From NCBI GenBank assembly GCA_900557165.1, contig USRS01000052.1, positions 1 through 18,359 of the forward strand: a stretch of DNA of 18,359 bases, in the 5' to 3' direction. The notes below the pieces were generated by a model, which saw only the letters and a list, made by a program, of their open reading frames with translations, was not told the DNA's origin and ran no database searches. This document shows positions 1 to 7,812 of this stretch, piece after piece (positions within the stretch are counted from its first letter, which is position 1; every line of letters begins with the position of its first letter). Origin of the DNA: an uncultured Clostridium sp. (GTDB taxonomy: Bacteria > Bacillota > Clostridia > Peptostreptococcales > Peptostreptococcaceae). The translations under genes were made by a program, and so were the position numbers.

Positions 1-4
1 GCCT

Positions 5-559
5 CTAATTAAAACGATTCATTGCATGGTTAAATCCATGATCCAAATAATCAATGACTGCATCACTGGCATTTTCAATCCCTTGATTGATAGCATCTTG
101 TTCATCTTTTGTAAAACGTGATAAAACATAATCAACAACTTTTATATATTTACTATGATCAATACCTACACGAATACGATTAAAATTTTGACTTCCAGTA
201 TGCAAGATAATATTTTTAATACCATTATGCCCACCAGCACTACCACTTTGTCTTAAACGAAGCTTCCCTACTGGCATATCTAAATCATCATAAATAACTA
301 AGATATCTTCTTGATTGATTTTAAAGAAATCCATAACTTGTCTAACAGATTCTCCAGATAAATTCATATAAGTTTGTGGTTTTAATAAAATCACATCTTC
401 ACCTTTATATTTACTTTTTCCATAAAGTCCTTTAAATTTGTTTTGTGTCATTTCAATATTTAATTTTTCACTTAAACGATCTAATACCATAAATCCTGTA
501 TTATGTCTTGTATTTTCATATTGTTTTCCTGGATTCCCCAGACCTACTATTATATACAT
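5..559 (-). CDS. pth: Peptidyl-tRNA hydrolase
   Basis: Cytosolic enzyme that cleaves the ester bond of peptidyl-tRNAs dropped by stalled ribosomes, recycling tRNA. The 184-residue length is normal for bacterial Pth. Seen in the protein: GLGNPG at 6-11 (N9), the catalytic histidine H19 in NTRHNTGF, N66 in TYMNLSG, D91 in YDDLDMP and N112 in GGHNGIK, so the known active-site set is complete. The start ATG follows a strong GGAGGAG Shine-Dalgarno. The gene begins 12 nt after the stop of the short prepilin peptidase, so the two are probably co-transcribed. The prs-to-pth neighbourhood is the ancestral Firmicute arrangement. Odd feature: 6 of 9 arginine codons are CGT, while prs 3 kb away uses AGA throughout, which may mean the gene has a different origin. 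Identification is firm. Confidence 0.97.
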   Translation of the reverse strand: MYIIVGLGNPGKQYENTRHNTGFMVLDRLSEKLNIEMTQNKFKGLYGKSKYKGEDVILLKPQTYMNLSGESVRQVMDFFKINQEDILVIYDDLDMPVGKLRLRQSGSAGGHNGIKNIILHTGSQNFNRIRVGIDHSKYIKVVDYVLSRFTKDEQDAINQGIENASDAVIDYLDHGFNHAMNRFN

Positions 560-571
560 TATTCTCCTCCT

Positions 572-1216
572 TTATAAATTTTTGCTTAGAATGTCAAAAT
601 ACAAATTAATTATATTATCTTGTGTCAAAATTATTAAAATTGTTGCTAAAGATATAAATGGTGTAAAAGGAATCTCTGATTTTATTGATTTTTTTCTTGT
701 TAAAAGTATAAAAATCCCATAAATACTTCCAACTATAAAAGATAAAAATATAAGATATAGGCAGTATTTTTTCCCTAAAACAAAAGCACAAAGTCCATAA
801 AATAATATATCGCCATCTCCTAGAGATTTTGTTATTTTAGCCAAAAAATAAGATAAAATAGCACCTATACATAATCCTTTTATATTACCCATTAAGCCCA
901 TTCTTAATTCTTTACTTAATAATAAAATAACACTCTGCATAATTATACCACTAAGTATTACGATATCATATACGTAAATTGTTCTAAAATCCATTATGGA
1001 AATTATTATCAAAAATGGTACAAGCATCATGTAACTTAAAGTTTGCATACTTGTTTCATACTTATTATATATTAAAATAGGTATTATCATGTTTGGTAAA
1101 AATATTAACACTTTATTGATTAAATTTTTATCCAAGCTATTATCTAATTTGTAAATAATTTTTTCTGAAAGAAAGGATAAAATTATAAAAACTATCAAAA
1201 TTACTAAATATATCAT
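572..1216 (-). CDS. Short prepilin peptidase (A24 family) lacking the N-terminal domain
   Basis: Predicted integral membrane aspartic protease of the type IV prepilin peptidase (TFPP, A24) family, 214 residues with about eight hydrophobic segments. Seen: a first aspartate in IMDFRT (D76), where the family has ID-x5-IPD, and the GDGD motif at 133-136 with the second catalytic aspartate D136. The C-terminal IPFTPFIS matches IPYGPFIS of the neighbouring longer peptidase. It lacks the cysteine-containing N-terminal domain that carries the methyltransferase activity in classical PilD. The lysine normally following GD[IFV] is replaced by leucine (GDGDIL), and the IPD proline by tyrosine (VYD). No Shine-Dalgarno precedes the ATG; instead an upstream open frame stops 2 nt before it, suggesting translational coupling. 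It could be a specialised processing enzyme or a degenerating paralogue. C. difficile also has two peptidases at this locus (from memory). Confidence 0.85.
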   Translation of the reverse strand: MIYLVILIVFIILSFLSEKIIYKLDNSLDKNLINKVLIFLPNMIIPILIYNKYETSMQTLSYMMLVPFLIIISIMDFRTIYVYDIVILSGIIMQSVILLLSKELRMGLMGNIKGLCIGAILSYFLAKITKSLGDGDILFYGLCAFVLGKKYCLYLIFLSFIVGSIYGIFILLTRKKSIKSEIPFTPFISLATILIILTQDNIINLYFDILSKNL

Positions 1217-1218
1217 GA

Positions 1219-1338
1219 TTATTTTTTATAATAGTAAGGTTTTAATTCCCCAATATTAAATACTACTTTCTTTGAGATTTTTCCTTTTACCTTTAAATAT
1301 TTAATATTATAGTTTTTTAGTTCAAGTTTTATACATAT
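1219..1338 (-). pseudogene. Stop-free lysine-rich frame without a start codon, possible gene remnant
   Basis: On the minus strand, 39 sense codons run from just after a TAA at 1339-1341 to a TAA at 1219-1221, ending 2 nt before the ATG of the short prepilin peptidase. The translation is lysine/tyrosine-rich with a plausible end (VVFNIGELKPYYYKK). There is no ATG, GTG or TTG in frame. A nearby ATG in another frame (about 1363) gives only an 11-residue peptide ending in TAA. This fits the 3' end of a small gene damaged by frameshift or deletion, whose translation once delivered ribosomes to the peptidase start. Chance openness in A+T-rich DNA is the alternative. I do not recognise the sequence. 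Confidence 0.3.
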
Positions 1339-1342
1339 TTAA

Positions 1343-1370
1343 AGGGAGGTAACAAAAAAGTCATCTCCCT
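1343..1370 (-). terminator. Hairpin after prepilin peptidase, possible weak terminator or attenuator
   Basis: Inverted repeat with arms AGGGAGGTAAC (1343-1353) and GTCATCTCCCT (1360-1370) around a 6-nt A/T loop, giving ten pairs (one of them a G-T wobble) and one mismatch. It lies about 50 nt beyond the stop of the longer prepilin peptidase. The T-tail on the minus strand is poor (TTTAAAT), so termination may be partial. A weak promoter-like pair (TTGTTA, 16 nt, TATAAA) overlaps it at 1328-1355. Confidence 0.35.
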
Positions 1371-1417
1371 AAATTTATTTTTATATGATAAATTTAAATC
1401 AAATAATTATCGTTTGG

Positions 1418-2194
1418 TTAGATAAAATTCAAATACCAATTTATAATATTTTTTCCATATAACATTACAGTCAATGTTGATATAGAAATAAAAGGTCCAT
1501 ATGGAATCACTGAGTTGTATTCTTGCTTTTTTATTTTATTATAAACTATACTTATAATTCCAAAAATAGCGCCTATGTATACACTCAATAAAGCTACTAA
1601 TAAACTATTTTTCACACCTAAAAATAAACCTATCATGGCAAAAAGTTTTATATCTCCATCACCCATTACTTCTTTTTTTACTATAAATTCTATTATACGT
1701 ACTAAAATTAAAACTATTCCACCACAAATTAGCGCTCCTAGTAAACTTTCTTCTATTGTAATTATTTTAAATACTAAATTAAATATAATAGCAAATACTG
1801 AACCTATTATAATTATTTCATCTGGTATTATATAGTGGTCTATATCTATAAATGTAATAATTATCAATAATGATATTAAAACTAAAAAATTAATTGTTGC
1901 TATGTCTATCAAATACTTGTTATATACGAGTAAAAACAATATACCTGTTAATAATTCTACTAAAGCATATCTTCTTGATATTTTTATATTGCAATATCTG
2001 CATTTTTTTCCTGACAATAAATAGCTAAGTATTGGAACTAAATCCTTAGGTTTTAATCTAGTTTTGCAGTTTGGACAATGAGATGGTGGATTTAATATGG
2101 ATTGCTTTTTGGGTATTCTAAATATGCATACATTGAAAAAACTACCAAATATCATACCAACTACAAATACATACATGTTTATAAAAATTTTCAT
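1418..2194 (-). CDS. pilD: Type IV prepilin peptidase / N-methyltransferase
   Basis: Membrane enzyme that removes the leader from type IV prepilins and methylates the new N-terminus. The 258-residue protein has the full bacterial architecture. The N-terminal domain carries GSFFNVCIFRIP (17-28) and two CxxC pairs (C40/C43 and C65/C68), the zinc-binding cysteines of PilD-type enzymes. The A24 protease core follows, with D117 in FIDIDHYIIPD and the motif MGDGDIKL with D181 as second catalytic aspartate. Several hydrophobic segments cover residues 80-258. An AGGAG Shine-Dalgarno precedes the ATG. It starts 25 nt after the pilT stop, so the two form an operon. No prepilin substrate gene is in the window, so its substrates must be encoded elsewhere in the genome. 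Confidence 0.93.
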   Translation of the reverse strand: MKIFINMYVFVVGMIFGSFFNVCIFRIPKKQSILNPPSHCPNCKTRLKPKDLVPILSYLLSGKKCRYCNIKISRRYALVELLTGILFLLVYNKYLIDIATINFLVLISLLIIITFIDIDHYIIPDEIIIIGSVFAIIFNLVFKIITIEESLLGALICGGIVLILVRIIEFIVKKEVMGDGDIKLFAMIGLFLGVKNSLLVALLSVYIGAIFGIISIVYNKIKKQEYNSVIPYGPFISISTLTVMLYGKNIINWYLNFI

Positions 2195-2219
2195 TGTTAA
2201 TTACTCCTATTTAATATTA

Positions 2220-3281
2220 TTATGTATACCTTCCAAGAGATTTATCAACATAATCGTAGTCACTACATCTACTAAGGGCCATTTCCTTTGAAATTTTTCC
2301 TTCATTATAAAGTTTAATTAAGTCTTGGTCCATAGTATGCATACCTTTACTTAAACCAGTTTGCATGGCATTTTGAATTTGATAACTCTTATTATCTCTG
2401 ATTAAATTTCTAATAGCTGGCGTACATATCATAACTTCTATAGCTGCTATTCTTTTACTTCCATCTTTAGTTAGTAATAGTTGTTGTGATATGATTCCCT
2501 CACAAACAGTTGATAATTGAGTTCTTATTTGTTGCTGTTGATTTGATGGAAAACTGTCGACTATTCTATCTATAGTTTTAGCTGCACCTATTGTATGTAA
2601 TGTTGAAAAAACAAGATGTCCTGTTTCGGCCGCTGTTAAAGCTATAGAAATAGTCTCTGTATCTCTCATTTCTCCTATTAGTATTACATCAGGATCTTGA
2701 CGTAATGTTGCCCTAAGCGCTGACTGGAATGACTTAGAATCACTTCCTATTTCTCTTTGATTTACAATACTTTTTTTGTGATTATGAACATACTCTATAG
2801 GGTCTTCTAAGGTTATTATATGAGTTTGTCTATTTTTATTTATCATATCTATTAAACTAGCTAAGGTTGTAGACTTACCACTTCCTGTTGGCCCAGTTAC
2901 TAAAACTAATCCTTTATTCTTTTGTGTAAAAGTTGATATGCTTAGTGGAAGATTTAGTTCCTCAAAACTTGGTATAATTATGTTTATAACTCTGATAGCT
3001 AAGGCATAATCTCCTTTTTGTTTATAGGCATTTACTCTAAAACGAGCCCCATTATCTAATGATACTGAAAAATCTACTTCTCCCATAACTTCTATCTTTT
3101 GAAATCGTTCTTTTTTTGCAATTTGTTTAGTTAAATCTTTCGCAATTTCTTTTGTTATTATATCATTTGATAAATTTATTAATTTTCCCTTAATCCTAGC
3201 TATTGGCGGTGAGTTTGTTGTGATATGTATATCTGAAGCACCTAAATCTATTGCCTCTTTTAATAAATTAAATATATTCAT
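2220..3281 (-). CDS. pilT: Type IV pilus retraction ATPase PilT
   Basis: Cytoplasmic hexameric ATPase of the secretion ATPase superfamily that powers pilus retraction, and so twitching motility. At 353 residues it has typical PilT length. Seen: GASDIHI at 14-20 in the N-terminal PAS-like domain, Walker A GPTGSGKST at 130-138, Asp box LEDPIE at 158-163, Walker B DPDVILIGE with E204, and His box HLVFSTLHT at 222-230. The C-terminal AIRNLIRD at 289-296 matches the PilT-specific AIRNLIRE motif needed for retraction, which argues against a PilB extension ATPase. A GAGGT Shine-Dalgarno precedes the start. It heads the pilT-pilD group after the prs terminator. All catalytic motifs are intact although no pilin, PilB, PilC or PilM/N/O gene is adjacent. 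Confidence 0.95.
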   Translation of the reverse strand: MNIFNLLKEAIDLGASDIHITTNSPPIARIKGKLINLSNDIITKEIAKDLTKQIAKKERFQKIEVMGEVDFSVSLDNGARFRVNAYKQKGDYALAIRVINIIIPSFEELNLPLSISTFTQKNKGLVLVTGPTGSGKSTTLASLIDMINKNRQTHIITLEDPIEYVHNHKKSIVNQREIGSDSKSFQSALRATLRQDPDVILIGEMRDTETISIALTAAETGHLVFSTLHTIGAAKTIDRIVDSFPSNQQQQIRTQLSTVCEGIISQQLLLTKDGSKRIAAIEVMICTPAIRNLIRDNKSYQIQNAMQTGLSKGMHTMDQDLIKLYNEGKISKEMALSRCSDYDYVDKSLGRYT

Positions 3282-3325
3282 TTCTTACCTCTTTTTTATT
3301 TATTAATAAATATTTATATTCTATC

Positions 3326-3352
3326 CATGATAATATTTTTATAAACATCATG
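3326..3352. repeat. Spaced inverted repeat upstream of pilT
   Basis: CATGAT at 3326-3331 and ATCATG at 3347-3352 form a perfect 6-bp dyad with a 15-nt A/T spacer, 45-70 nt upstream of the pilT start and after the prs terminator. It could be an operator of a pilT promoter, but I could not assign -35/-10 boxes with confidence. No c-di-GMP riboswitch fits in this short gap. Confidence 0.2.
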
Positions 3353-3379
3353 AATTAAAAAATTAATAACATTTACAAT

Positions 3380-3414
3380 AAAAAAAGAGATATCAATCTC
3401 ACGATTGATATCTC
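3380..3414 (-). terminator. Rho-independent terminator of glmU-prs
   Basis: A perfect 12-bp stem, GAGATATCAATC (3387-3398) and its complement (3403-3414), with a 4-nt loop, followed on the minus strand by seven T residues. It lies 15 nt after the prs stop and separates prs from pilT. Confidence 0.93.
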
Positions 3415-3429
3415 ACATGTAAATACTAA

Positions 3430-4380
3430 TTAAAATAAAACACTTACAGATTCATTAGAGAATATCTTCTTAATAGCTTCTCCAAACATTTCTGCCACTG
3501 TTAATACTTTTATCTTATCAATTTCTTTTTCTTTAGGAAGTCTTATAGTATCCAGAACAATTAACTCACTAATTGCTGAGTTTTCTATTCTTTCTATAGC
3601 TGGTCCAGATAAAACTGCATGAGTACAACAAGCATATATGTCTTTTGCACCAAACTCTTTTAATGCATTAGCGGCATTAGTTATAGTTCCTGCAGTATCT
3701 ATCATATCATCTAACATGATAACATTTTTCCCATTTACATCACCTATAAGATTCATTACTTCACAAACATTAGCTTTAGGTCTTCTTTTATCTATTATAG
3801 CTAGTGGAACTTCTCCATCTAACTGATTAGCAAATTTTCTAGATCTAGTTACACTTCCAAGGTCTGGTGATACTACTACTAAATCTTCTATATTTTTCTT
3901 ATTGAAGTAGTTAGCTAATAAACTTCCTCCTAAAAGATGATCTAATGGTATATCAAAATATCCTTGTATTTGTGCTGCATGTAGATCCATTGTTAATACT
4001 CTATCTGCCCCTGCTGCTGTTATTAAATTTGCTACTAATTTAGCTGTGATTGGATCTCTTGCCTTAGCTTTTCTATCTTGTCTAGCATATCCATAATAAG
4101 GTATAACGGCTGTTATTCTTCCTGCTGATGCTCTTCTTAAGGCATCTATCATTATTAATAACTCCATTAAGTTTTCATTAACTGGGTTATTAGTAGATTG
4201 AACTACGAATACATCACAACCTCTTACGGTTTCATTTATATTTACACTTATCTCTCCATCGCTAAATGTAGTGACTTGGCAATTTGCTACATTTACTCCT
4301 ATATAATCTGCGATTTTTTGAGCAAGCTCCATATTTGAATTACCTGCAATAATTTTTATCTCGCTTCCGCTAGTGTTCAT
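3430..4380 (-). CDS. prs: Ribose-phosphate pyrophosphokinase (PRPP synthetase)
   Basis: Makes PRPP from ribose 5-phosphate and ATP in the cytosol, feeding purine, pyrimidine, histidine, tryptophan and NAD synthesis. The 316-residue length is that of class I bacterial Prs. Seen: the flexible-loop sequence [13 protein letters not shown] at 98-110, the metal-binding [12 protein letters not shown] at 131-142 (H134), the [14 protein letters not shown] segment at 171-184, and the PRPP-binding loop [11 protein letters not shown] at 223-233. A strong CAGGAGG Shine-Dalgarno precedes the ATG. It follows glmU by 61 nt with no terminator between them, so they are likely co-transcribed, as in B. subtilis gcaD-prs. 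PurR, which senses PRPP, is encoded about 4 kb upstream. All arginine codons I checked are AGA. Confidence 0.98.
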   Translation of the reverse strand: MNTSGSEIKIIAGNSNMELAQKIADYIGVNVANCQVTTFSDGEISVNINETVRGCDVFVVQSTNNPVNENLMELLIMIDALRRASAGRITAVIPYYGYARQDRKAKARDPITAKLVANLITAAGADRVLTMDLHAAQIQGYFDIPLDHLLGGSLLANYFNKKNIEDLVVVSPDLGSVTRSRKFANQLDGEVPLAIIDKRRPKANVCEVMNLIGDVNGKNVIMLDDMIDTAGTITNAANALKEFGAKDIYACCTHAVLSGPAIERIENSAISELIVLDTIRLPKEKEIDKIKVLTVAEMFGEAIKKIFSNESVSVLF

Positions 4381-4441
4381 TACTTGTCCTCCTGAAAATT
4401 ATATAAATGTTATTAAGTGTTTTTTATAAACTAATAATTAG

Positions 4442-5818
4442 CTATTTAGTGTTATCTTTTTTTTCTTTTTTTGCTACCCAACCTTCTTTTAATACCTGTC
4501 TTGCTCTAGCTATAGCTAAAGCTCCCTCAGATACATCATCAGTTATTGTAGAACCTGTAGCAATATATCCCTTTTCTTCAACAGTTACTGGTGCAACTAG
4601 ATTTGAGTTTGAACCTATAAATGCGCCATCCTTAACTACTGATTTGAATTTATTTTTTCCATCATAATTTACAAATACTACCCCACATCCTATGTTGACA
4701 TTTTTGCCAACATGAGCATCTCCTATATATGAAAGATGAGATGCCTTAGAATTATCTTCTATAGTAGCATTCTTAACTTCTACGAAATCTCCTATTTTCA
4801 CATGATTTCCTATGTTACTTTTTGGTCTTAAATAAGCATATGGTCCAACTATAGTATTTTCCCCAACAGTTGAATCTATTATTGTAGAGTTTTTGATTTC
4901 TGTATTATTTCCTATAGTTGAATTTGTTATAGAACAGTTCATTCCTATAATACACTCATTTCCTATTTTAGTGTTTCCATGAATCATAACCCCTGGATAA
5001 ATAATTGTATCTGATCCTATTTCAGCATTAGCTTCTATGTAAGTAGATGCTGTATCTATTATTGTAACTCCATTTATTAAATGGAACTCATTTATTCTTT
5101 TTCTCATTAAAGTTTCTGCTTTAGATAGTTCAAGTCTAGAGTTAACTCCCATTAGTTCTTCTATTGTAGAACCATTATATGCTCCAACTTTGAAACCTTT
5201 ATCTCTTAATATTTTTATTGTATCTGTTAAATAATATTCACCTTGAGCATTATTATTATCAAGTAAATCTAAAGACTGTCTAAGCATTTCACCTTTGAAA
5301 CAGTATATTCCTGAATTTATTTCCTTTGTTTCTAATTCTTTTGGTGTTCCATCTTTTTGTTCTACAATTTTTAATACATCTCCATTTTCATCTCTGATTA
5401 CTCTTCCGTATCCAGTTGGATTTTCTACTACTGTAGTTAAAACTGTAGCTGTATATTTATTTTCTATATGATAATCAAATAATCTCTTTAAAGTATCTTC
5501 TTTTATAAGAGGAGTATCTCCACATAAGATTACTATCGTGTCTTCATCGTTTATGTATTCTTTTGCCATTTTGACAGCATGACCTGTCCCCAATTGTTCT
5601 GTCTGCATAGCAATCATAGTATCTTCTGGTAATATATTTTTTACTACTTCCGATTCGTGACCTAATATAGTAACTATATCCTTAACCCCAGATTTTTTTG
5701 ATACATCTATAATATGATTTACCATTTCTTTTCCGCATACTTTATGAACAACTTTTGGATATTTTGATTTCATTCTTGTACCTTTTCCAGCAGCAAGAAT
5801 TATAGCTTTAAAGTTCAT
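4442..5818 (-). CDS. glmU: Bifunctional GlmU: GlcN-1-P acetyltransferase / GlcNAc-1-P uridyltransferase
   Basis: Catalyses the last two steps to UDP-N-acetylglucosamine, the precursor of peptidoglycan and other wall polymers. The 458 residues match the family. The N-terminal uridyltransferase domain (about 1-230) shows LAAGKGTRMKSKYPK at 8-22, QLGTGHA at 75-81 and CGDTPL at 99-104. The C-terminal left-handed beta-helix (about 250-440) shows hexapeptide repeats (for example IGNNTEIKNSTI), the catalytic histidine H361 in SHLSYIGD, and NYDG at 384-387. The tail is lysine-rich. A GGAGTG Shine-Dalgarno precedes the ATG. It lies downstream of tyrS, whose terminator at 5982-6021 isolates it, so it should have its own promoter in 5819-5980. 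I could not assign that promoter. Confidence 0.98.
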   Translation of the reverse strand: MNFKAIILAAGKGTRMKSKYPKVVHKVCGKEMVNHIIDVSKKSGVKDIVTILGHESEVVKNILPEDTMIAMQTEQLGTGHAVKMAKEYINDEDTIVILCGDTPLIKEDTLKRLFDYHIENKYTATVLTTVVENPTGYGRVIRDENGDVLKIVEQKDGTPKELETKEINSGIYCFKGEMLRQSLDLLDNNNAQGEYYLTDTIKILRDKGFKVGAYNGSTIEELMGVNSRLELSKAETLMRKRINEFHLINGVTIIDTASTYIEANAEIGSDTIIYPGVMIHGNTKIGNECIIGMNCSITNSTIGNNTEIKNSTIIDSTVGENTIVGPYAYLRPKSNIGNHVKIGDFVEVKNATIEDNSKASHLSYIGDAHVGKNVNIGCGVVFVNYDGKNKFKSVVKDGAFIGSNSNLVAPVTVEEKGYIATGSTITDDVSEGALAIARARQVLKEGWVAKKEKKDNTK

Positions 5819-5981
5819 ATTTTCACTCCATTTCAGTAAATTTTCTTATTATTGTTACTATTAATATGTATCTTTTTTCAAATAATTTATAATTCAATCG
5901 TATTCTTAACATCTATAATATATCATTTTTTCAAATAAATTACTAGGTTTTTGTATTGTTTACATTGTGTTAGTATATGCG

Positions 5982-6021
5982 AAAATAACAGTAACTATAA
6001 TTATCTAGTTACTGTTATTTT
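5982..6021 (-). terminator. Terminator-like hairpin after tyrS
   Basis: A 15-bp perfect stem, AAAATAACAGTAACT (5982-5996) with its complement (6007-6021), and a 10-nt loop. It starts about 22 nt beyond the tyrS stop. On the minus strand the 3' arm ends in TTATTTT, which supplies a short U-run within the stem. The hairpin is nearly symmetric and could also work on the other strand. Confidence 0.75.
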
Positions 6022-6043
6022 TATATAAATTATCTATTTAAAT

Positions 6044-7273
6044 TTATTTAACAACTATTCTTTGGAATTTTTTCTTTCCACGTTTAACAACTATTCCATC
6101 ACCTTCTAATACTTCTCTTGCAAATACAGCTTTGAAATCAGTTACTTTTTCACCATCTGCAGTTACTCCACCTTGCTCTACATTACGTCTAGCTTCTGAT
6201 CTAGTTGGAGCAAGACCACCTTTAACTAATAAAGATATTATATCTATTTGTCCATCTGTTAAGTCTTCATCAGTTAATTCAGTAGTTGGCATATGTTCAG
6301 ATGCTCCTCCTGTAAATAATGCTCTTGCACTAGCTTGTGCTTTTGTAGCTTCTTCTTCACCATGAACAAGTTTAGTTAATTCGAATGCTAAAACTTCTTT
6401 AGCTTCGTTTATTCTATTGTCTTCCCATTTTTCCATTGCTTCTATTTCTTCTAATGATAAGAATGTTAACATACGCATGCATTTAAATACATCTGCATCT
6501 CCAACATTTCTCCAGTATTGATAGAATTCAAATGGAGAAGTTTTATTAGGGTCTAGCCATACTGCACCGTTAGCTGTTTTACCCATTTTGTTTCCTTCTG
6601 AGTTAAGAAGTAAAGTTATAGTTAATGCATAAGCATTTTCTCCTAATTTCTTTCTTATTAACTCTGTACCAGCAAGCATATTAGCCCATTGGTCATTTCC
6701 ACCTAATTGCATTTGACATCCGTATTTTTCATATAAATGATAGAAGTCATATGCTTGCATTATCATGTAGTTAAATTCTAAGAAAGTAAGTCCTCTTTCC
6801 ATTCTGTTTTTGTAGCATTCGAAAGTAAGCATTCTGTTAACACTGAAGTGTGCTCCTACTTCTCTTAATAAATCTACATAATTTAAATCTAATAACCATT
6901 CTGCATTATTAACTAATAAAGCTTTATCTTCACCAAATTCTATGAATTTACTCATTTGTTTTTTGAAACATTCGCAGTTGTAGTTTATTTGTTCTGGAGT
7001 TAACATTTTTCTCATATCTGTTCTTCCAGATGGATCACCTATCATAGTAGTTCCTCCACCTACAAGTGCTATTGGTTTGTTTCCAGCCATTTGTAATCTC
7101 TTCATTAAACATAAAGCCATAAAGTGACCAACATGTAAACTATCTGCAGTAGCATCAAATCCTATATAAAATACTGCTTTACCTGTGTTTATAAGTTCTT
7201 TTAATTCATCTTCATCAGTTACTTGAGCAACTAATCCTCTAGCAACTAATTCATCATAAGTTGTCATTGACAT
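6044..7273 (-). CDS. tyrS: Tyrosyl-tRNA synthetase
   Basis: Class I aminoacyl-tRNA synthetase that charges tRNA-Tyr. The 409 residues fit the bacterial TyrS family. Seen: the HIGH-type motif HVGH at 47-50, the tyrosine-binding region [20 protein letters not shown] (175-194), and the class I loop KMGKT at 229-233 in place of KMSKS, a form common in TyrS. A C-terminal S4 RNA-binding domain lies at about 343-409, including [11 protein letters not shown]. The first ATG is preferred over the one two codons later because AAGGAG lies 9 nt before it. The preceding leader is a T-box riboswitch with a UAC specifier, which independently confirms tyrosine specificity. Its position between spoVG and glmU differs from B. 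subtilis, where these two genes are adjacent. Confidence 0.98.
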   Translation of the reverse strand: MSMTTYDELVARGLVAQVTDEDELKELINTGKAVFYIGFDATADSLHVGHFMALCLMKRLQMAGNKPIALVGGGTTMIGDPSGRTDMRKMLTPEQINYNCECFKKQMSKFIEFGEDKALLVNNAEWLLDLNYVDLLREVGAHFSVNRMLTFECYKNRMERGLTFLEFNYMIMQAYDFYHLYEKYGCQMQLGGNDQWANMLAGTELIRKKLGENAYALTITLLLNSEGNKMGKTANGAVWLDPNKTSPFEFYQYWRNVGDADVFKCMRMLTFLSLEEIEAMEKWEDNRINEAKEVLAFELTKLVHGEEEATKAQASARALFTGGASEHMPTTELTDEDLTDGQIDIISLLVKGGLAPTRSEARRNVEQGGVTADGEKVTDFKAVFAREVLEGDGIVVKRGKKKFQRIVVK

Positions 7274-7338
7274 AGTCTTACTCTCCTTTATTTTTAATAT
7301 TTTTTAAATTAATTTTCATTATAAAAATTCCTTGTAAT

Positions 7339-7372
7339 AAAAAAAGCTCCCGTCCTATAAAAGGACGAGAGC
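7339..7372 (-). terminator. T-box regulated terminator
   Basis: GC-rich stem GCTCTCGTCC / GGACGGGAGC (minus strand, one U-G wobble) with a 7-nt loop and a run of seven T residues. Its 5' arm adjoins the T-box sequence, so it is mutually exclusive with the antiterminator. It lies about 65 nt before the tyrS start. Confidence 0.95.
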
Positions 7373-7631
7373 ATATCTCGCGTTACCACCTTTGTTTGTA
7401 AATAGTTCACACTATTTACCTCAGTTAGTATCTATATAAATACTATAACACTTTAACGTGTGTTAAATCCGTCCCAGCCTACTAAAATTTGTTCGGTGTG
7501 AAGCTCAAAGATGTATTCATAATTAACTATATATGCACCTCTCATCAACCGGTTACTTTCTGTTTACTTTCATTAATCACTACTTGTTCTTATCATAGCT
7601 TTTATAAAATTAATTTTTATATTTTATCTTA
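7339..7631 (-). promoter_or_regulatory. Tyrosine T-box riboswitch leader of tyrS
   Basis: The untranslated leader senses uncharged tRNA-Tyr and then prevents early termination. Seen on the minus strand: a Stem I region with an AGAAAGTAACCGG / GATGAGAGGTGC upper part, and a specifier loop GAA-UAC-AUC followed by TTTGAGC, placing the Tyr codon UAC at 7513-7515. A 9-bp Stem III hairpin lies at 7398-7419. The T-box AGGTGGTAACGCG is at 7379-7391, containing UGGU that pairs with an ACCA tRNA end (discriminator A). The terminator follows. The 5' end is inferred from the promoter at 7639-7667. Confidence 0.96.
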
Positions 7632-7638
7632 TGATAAT

Positions 7639-7667
7639 ATCATAATTTTATTTCATACTTTTGTCAA
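7639..7667 (-). promoter_or_regulatory. Sigma-A-type promoter of the tyrS leader
   Basis: A perfect -35 TTGACA (7662-7667) and -10 TATGAT (7639-7644) with a 17-bp spacer on the minus strand. Transcription should start near 7631, giving a T-box leader of about 290 nt before the terminator, a usual size. Confidence 0.9.
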
Positions 7668-7747
7668 CATATCTTTAAATAATATTATTTACCACATTAT
7701 ATATTATATTATTAACTATAAAATTAAAAAAATACTTATTTACAATT

Positions 7748-7772
7748 AAAAAAGAGCCGATTAAATCGACTC
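7748..7772 (-). terminator. Terminator of spoVG
   Basis: Minus-strand stem GAGTCGAT / ATCGGCTC (one wobble pair) with a 3-nt loop and six T residues, about 40 nt after the spoVG stop. It separates spoVG from the tyrS promoter, so spoVG is probably monocistronic. Confidence 0.9.
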
Positions 7773-7812
7773 ATTTATTTCTTACAAATTTTAGAATATT
7801 CTTTTTATAGAA

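Noticed and set aside
438..722. 94-codon plus-strand frame across pth and the short peptidase
   Set aside because: It overlaps two well-supported genes on the other strand and has no ribosome site or recognisable product.
3282..3379. c-di-GMP riboswitch upstream of pilT, by analogy with C. difficile pilus genes
   Set aside because: The space is under 100 nt of A/T-rich sequence with no conserved riboswitch core.
7489..7749. 86-codon open frame on the plus strand
   Set aside because: It lies opposite the T-box leader and its promoter, is A/T-driven and has no ribosome site.
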